Source: Macrobrachium rosenbergii (Eukaryota; Arthropoda; Malacostraca; Decapoda; Palaemonidae). Taken from it: a DNA stretch of 64,000 nt. The stretch is taken from positions 44,475,125 through 44,539,124 of the forward strand of contig NC_089783.1 of NCBI RefSeq assembly GCF_040412425.1, given 5' to 3'. Below the pieces are notes generated by a model. The model did not search any database. It was given only the letters and a program-made list of their open reading frames with translations, and was not told the origin of the DNA. Shown here piece by piece: positions 62,116-64,000 of this stretch. Each line of letters opens with the position of its first letter. The first letter of the stretch is position 1. Both the position numbers and the translations under genes were made by a program.

Positions 62116-62271
62116 AGATAAATGACTCCAGGTGCTCGTTTCACAAGCCGTCACGACAACAATCTTCCTAACAACTGACTTCTTTAACGGTGCGACCAAA
62201 CATTTTTGCTCCTTGGAGTCAAAATCATAACAGACTTCACTCGGTCCACTTATAGAAAAAGTGAACATCAA
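61963..62271 (-). other. 102-codon open frame across a (GA)n tract
   Basis: The minus frame opens MMFTFSISGPSEVCYDFDSK and runs through an Glu-Arg repeat (from the microsatellite) to RSIHPN. The part before the repeat has balanced composition, but no domain is recognised and a 309-bp frame can occur by chance in this window. Confidence 0.2.
62076..62113. repeat. (TC)n microsatellite
   Basis: About 19 TC dinucleotides without interruption. Confidence 0.97.
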
Positions 62272-62361
62272 CTGTCTGGTATAACAGAGAGCATCTTTTC
62301 TTTTCCTCCCAATGCCCGTGATGTTGTTGCATAAGCGGATTCCCTCACCTCAAATACTTAC

Positions 62362-62470
62362 ATACTTGAGGAGCTACGTCCTCTTCGGTTACGGTTTTGG
62401 CATCTTGAATTCTTTCCGCGCTTTCAGCTTTTCGTATTTTTACCTCTTTTTTTTTTTCTTTCCTAAGGCA
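62362..62470 (-). CDS. Candidate exon of an unknown minus-strand gene
   Basis: The minus frame reads KKKEVKIRKAESAERIQDAK and TVTEEDVAPQV, ending at a consensus donor GTAAGT (62361-62356). A CCTTAG acceptor-like site lies upstream at about 62468-62463, but it has no pyrimidine tract. The segment is charged and helix-like. I cannot name a family. The plus strand is also open here, so the strand is uncertain. Confidence 0.22.
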
Positions 62471-62519
62471 CCTGGTCGCTTGATGATTCTAGCGCCATTC
62501 AGCATTTTACAATAAACAT

Positions 62520-64000
62520 TTTCACCAAGTTCAGTAGAATATGGTCCATTAAATTATTATTTGTAACGTCCATACCTTAAATTAGAATGAAATCTGTTCG
62601 ACGTATCTGTTTTGAGGTATGCCTTATCACACAAAAAAGCGCAAGTTATCGTACATTTGTCTCTCTTCCTTACATTTATGCCCGATTCATATGTGAGATA
62701 ATTGTGGATATAAACCAAGTAAAATAAAAAGGTCTGAAATAAGAGGAGATTAAACCTCGGCTATAAACATGCTTTAGACTTCAAAAGCTCATTACTCACA
62801 GCCAATATTTCACACTGTCTTCCGGAACTTAGTACTATTATCAGCGGGGTTCTTGCCTATAATGGGTATAATGCTAAATCACTTCATAAATCACTCGCCA
62901 TTTGACAATAAAACATTACGGTACTCTAGTACTTATTTACATTTACGCATACATGTTTTTGTTTTCATACTTAGTTCTAAAGCATTTTTTCGCAAGTTTG
63001 AAAAACTGACAGAAAGTGACCAAGATCTATGAATGATCTTCCCACTCCGAGTTCTCACAACTTGGTTCCCTCGAGAGAAAATAATGGGATATTCTCATAG
63101 TGCAAGGAAATACTGTGGCGCTTAAACCTTGAGATCACGGAAAAAGCAATACTATTTTCGTTTAGATCGTTCCCACTGGTCAAAAATATAAGATGGGGAG
63201 AAAAGACAAGGGAAAAATAGTCACTGAATGGTGTGACAGACTCGTCTCTGGACTGGAGGAAATACCAAAGAATGAAGGGGAGCTAAAACAAGGAGAGAAC
63301 TTCATAACTTAAGCCGTGAAATGATAATTAATGATCATGAAAAAGTAAAATAAGGGTCTAGTGATTTTTTCTCGCAACCCAACAGTAGTTGTTTCGCTAT
63401 CACGTCAAAATTGCGATACTTTACCATAATTCGTTTTCGAGTTATAAGGGTTTAAATAAACTGCCAGTTTTCATGTACAGATGTGCAGGTGGACTTGGTG
63501 ACATGTGGTTGCCTGGGAAGAATAGGAATTCTTTCAGTCCAAAAGAACTGCAACAAAATTAATATATACCTCAAGATGGCGAGATCACCTCAAACATACC
63601 CACAGTTATATGAAAAGGAGAAAGAAGATACCCACCAAATACGTAAAATATACTACAGCATACCAAACAAGAATATGTATGATTTCAATCCCTGAAAAAA
63701 AAATTATGACACTACACAGGAAAAAATAGGTAGAAGCCGTGCCACAGATGTGATAAAATGAACTATTATAAAGAGGCATCCGGGAGTGAATAACAGACAA
63801 TGGCTGAGAGGATCGTTAATGAATAAGGGAGGGGGGGGTGGGGAGGGAGTAGATGAAAGAACAGACCCACAGTTCATCCAGGATATAGGAAACGGATTTG
63901 GTTTCATGCTGTTTACACTATCAAGAATAAAACAGTTAATAACAATATACATATATATGTTCAGTACATAGAACCGGTTTTATATAATATACATATATAT
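62520..64000. other. No gene seen
   Basis: No supported frame or repeat apart from a G-rich run (about 63828-63845) and AT repeats near the window end. Confidence 0.45.

Overview
This is a eukaryotic, AT-rich, repeat-dense window with no operon-like gene packing. The interspersed repeats look like those I know from decapod crustacean genomes: a tRNA-headed SINE, a repeat of about 330 bp ending in a run of cytosines, DIRS-like retroelements, and long (AT)n, (GA)n and (CA)n tracts. A decapod crustacean is my best guess. This rests on recalled repeat families, not on a search.

Only one host coding exon can be named: the last exon of a DPF/requiem (d4, BAF45) double-PHD-finger gene at 5611-5742 on the plus strand. 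The rest of that gene lies upstream of the window, so its last intron is at least 5.6 kb. That intron holds a SINE, a decayed DIRS-like element (about 880-4800) split by a TA-flanked MITE that itself carries an insert, and an inverted-terminal-repeat element ending about 95 bp before the splice acceptor. Downstream of the gene are AT-rich sequence, further DIRS fragments (8640-9300 gag-like, plus strand; 9700-11660 RNase H tail and tyrosine recombinase, minus strand) and several MITE-like inverted-repeat elements (9354-9662, 12520-12690, 14319-14647).

From 17 to 38 kb there is an internally deleted pogo-type DNA transposon (17409-19060), a nearly full-length but broken RTE-type LINE on the minus strand (24125-27165), a broken DIRS reverse transcriptase (about 31640-31920), a second copy of the TA-MITE family (35509-35860) and, four bases beyond it, an internally deleted Tigger element (35865-37131). 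From 38 to 57 kb are mostly AT-rich sequence, a complete SINE with 15-bp target-site duplications (43032-43305), a 246-bp (AT)n tract, a fragment resembling the RTE 5' end (53945-54175) and a DIRS gag remnant (54590-55080). From 57 kb on CpG looks more frequent. There is a Tc1/mariner-like fold-back element with arms of about 330 bp (57823-58733), a 155-bp near-perfect palindrome (59818-59972) and a second LINE remnant (60345-61040).

Several short segments with good splice signals and open, protein-like frames (12827-12887 and 28448-28557 plus; 19796-19976, 35045-35163, 56042-56082, 57253-57360 and 62362-62470 minus) may be exons of one or more unidentified genes with long introns. I could not assign a family to any of them and none is proven. 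I saw no clear case of a new multi-gene biological system. The unusual content is the nested and fold-back transposon architecture.
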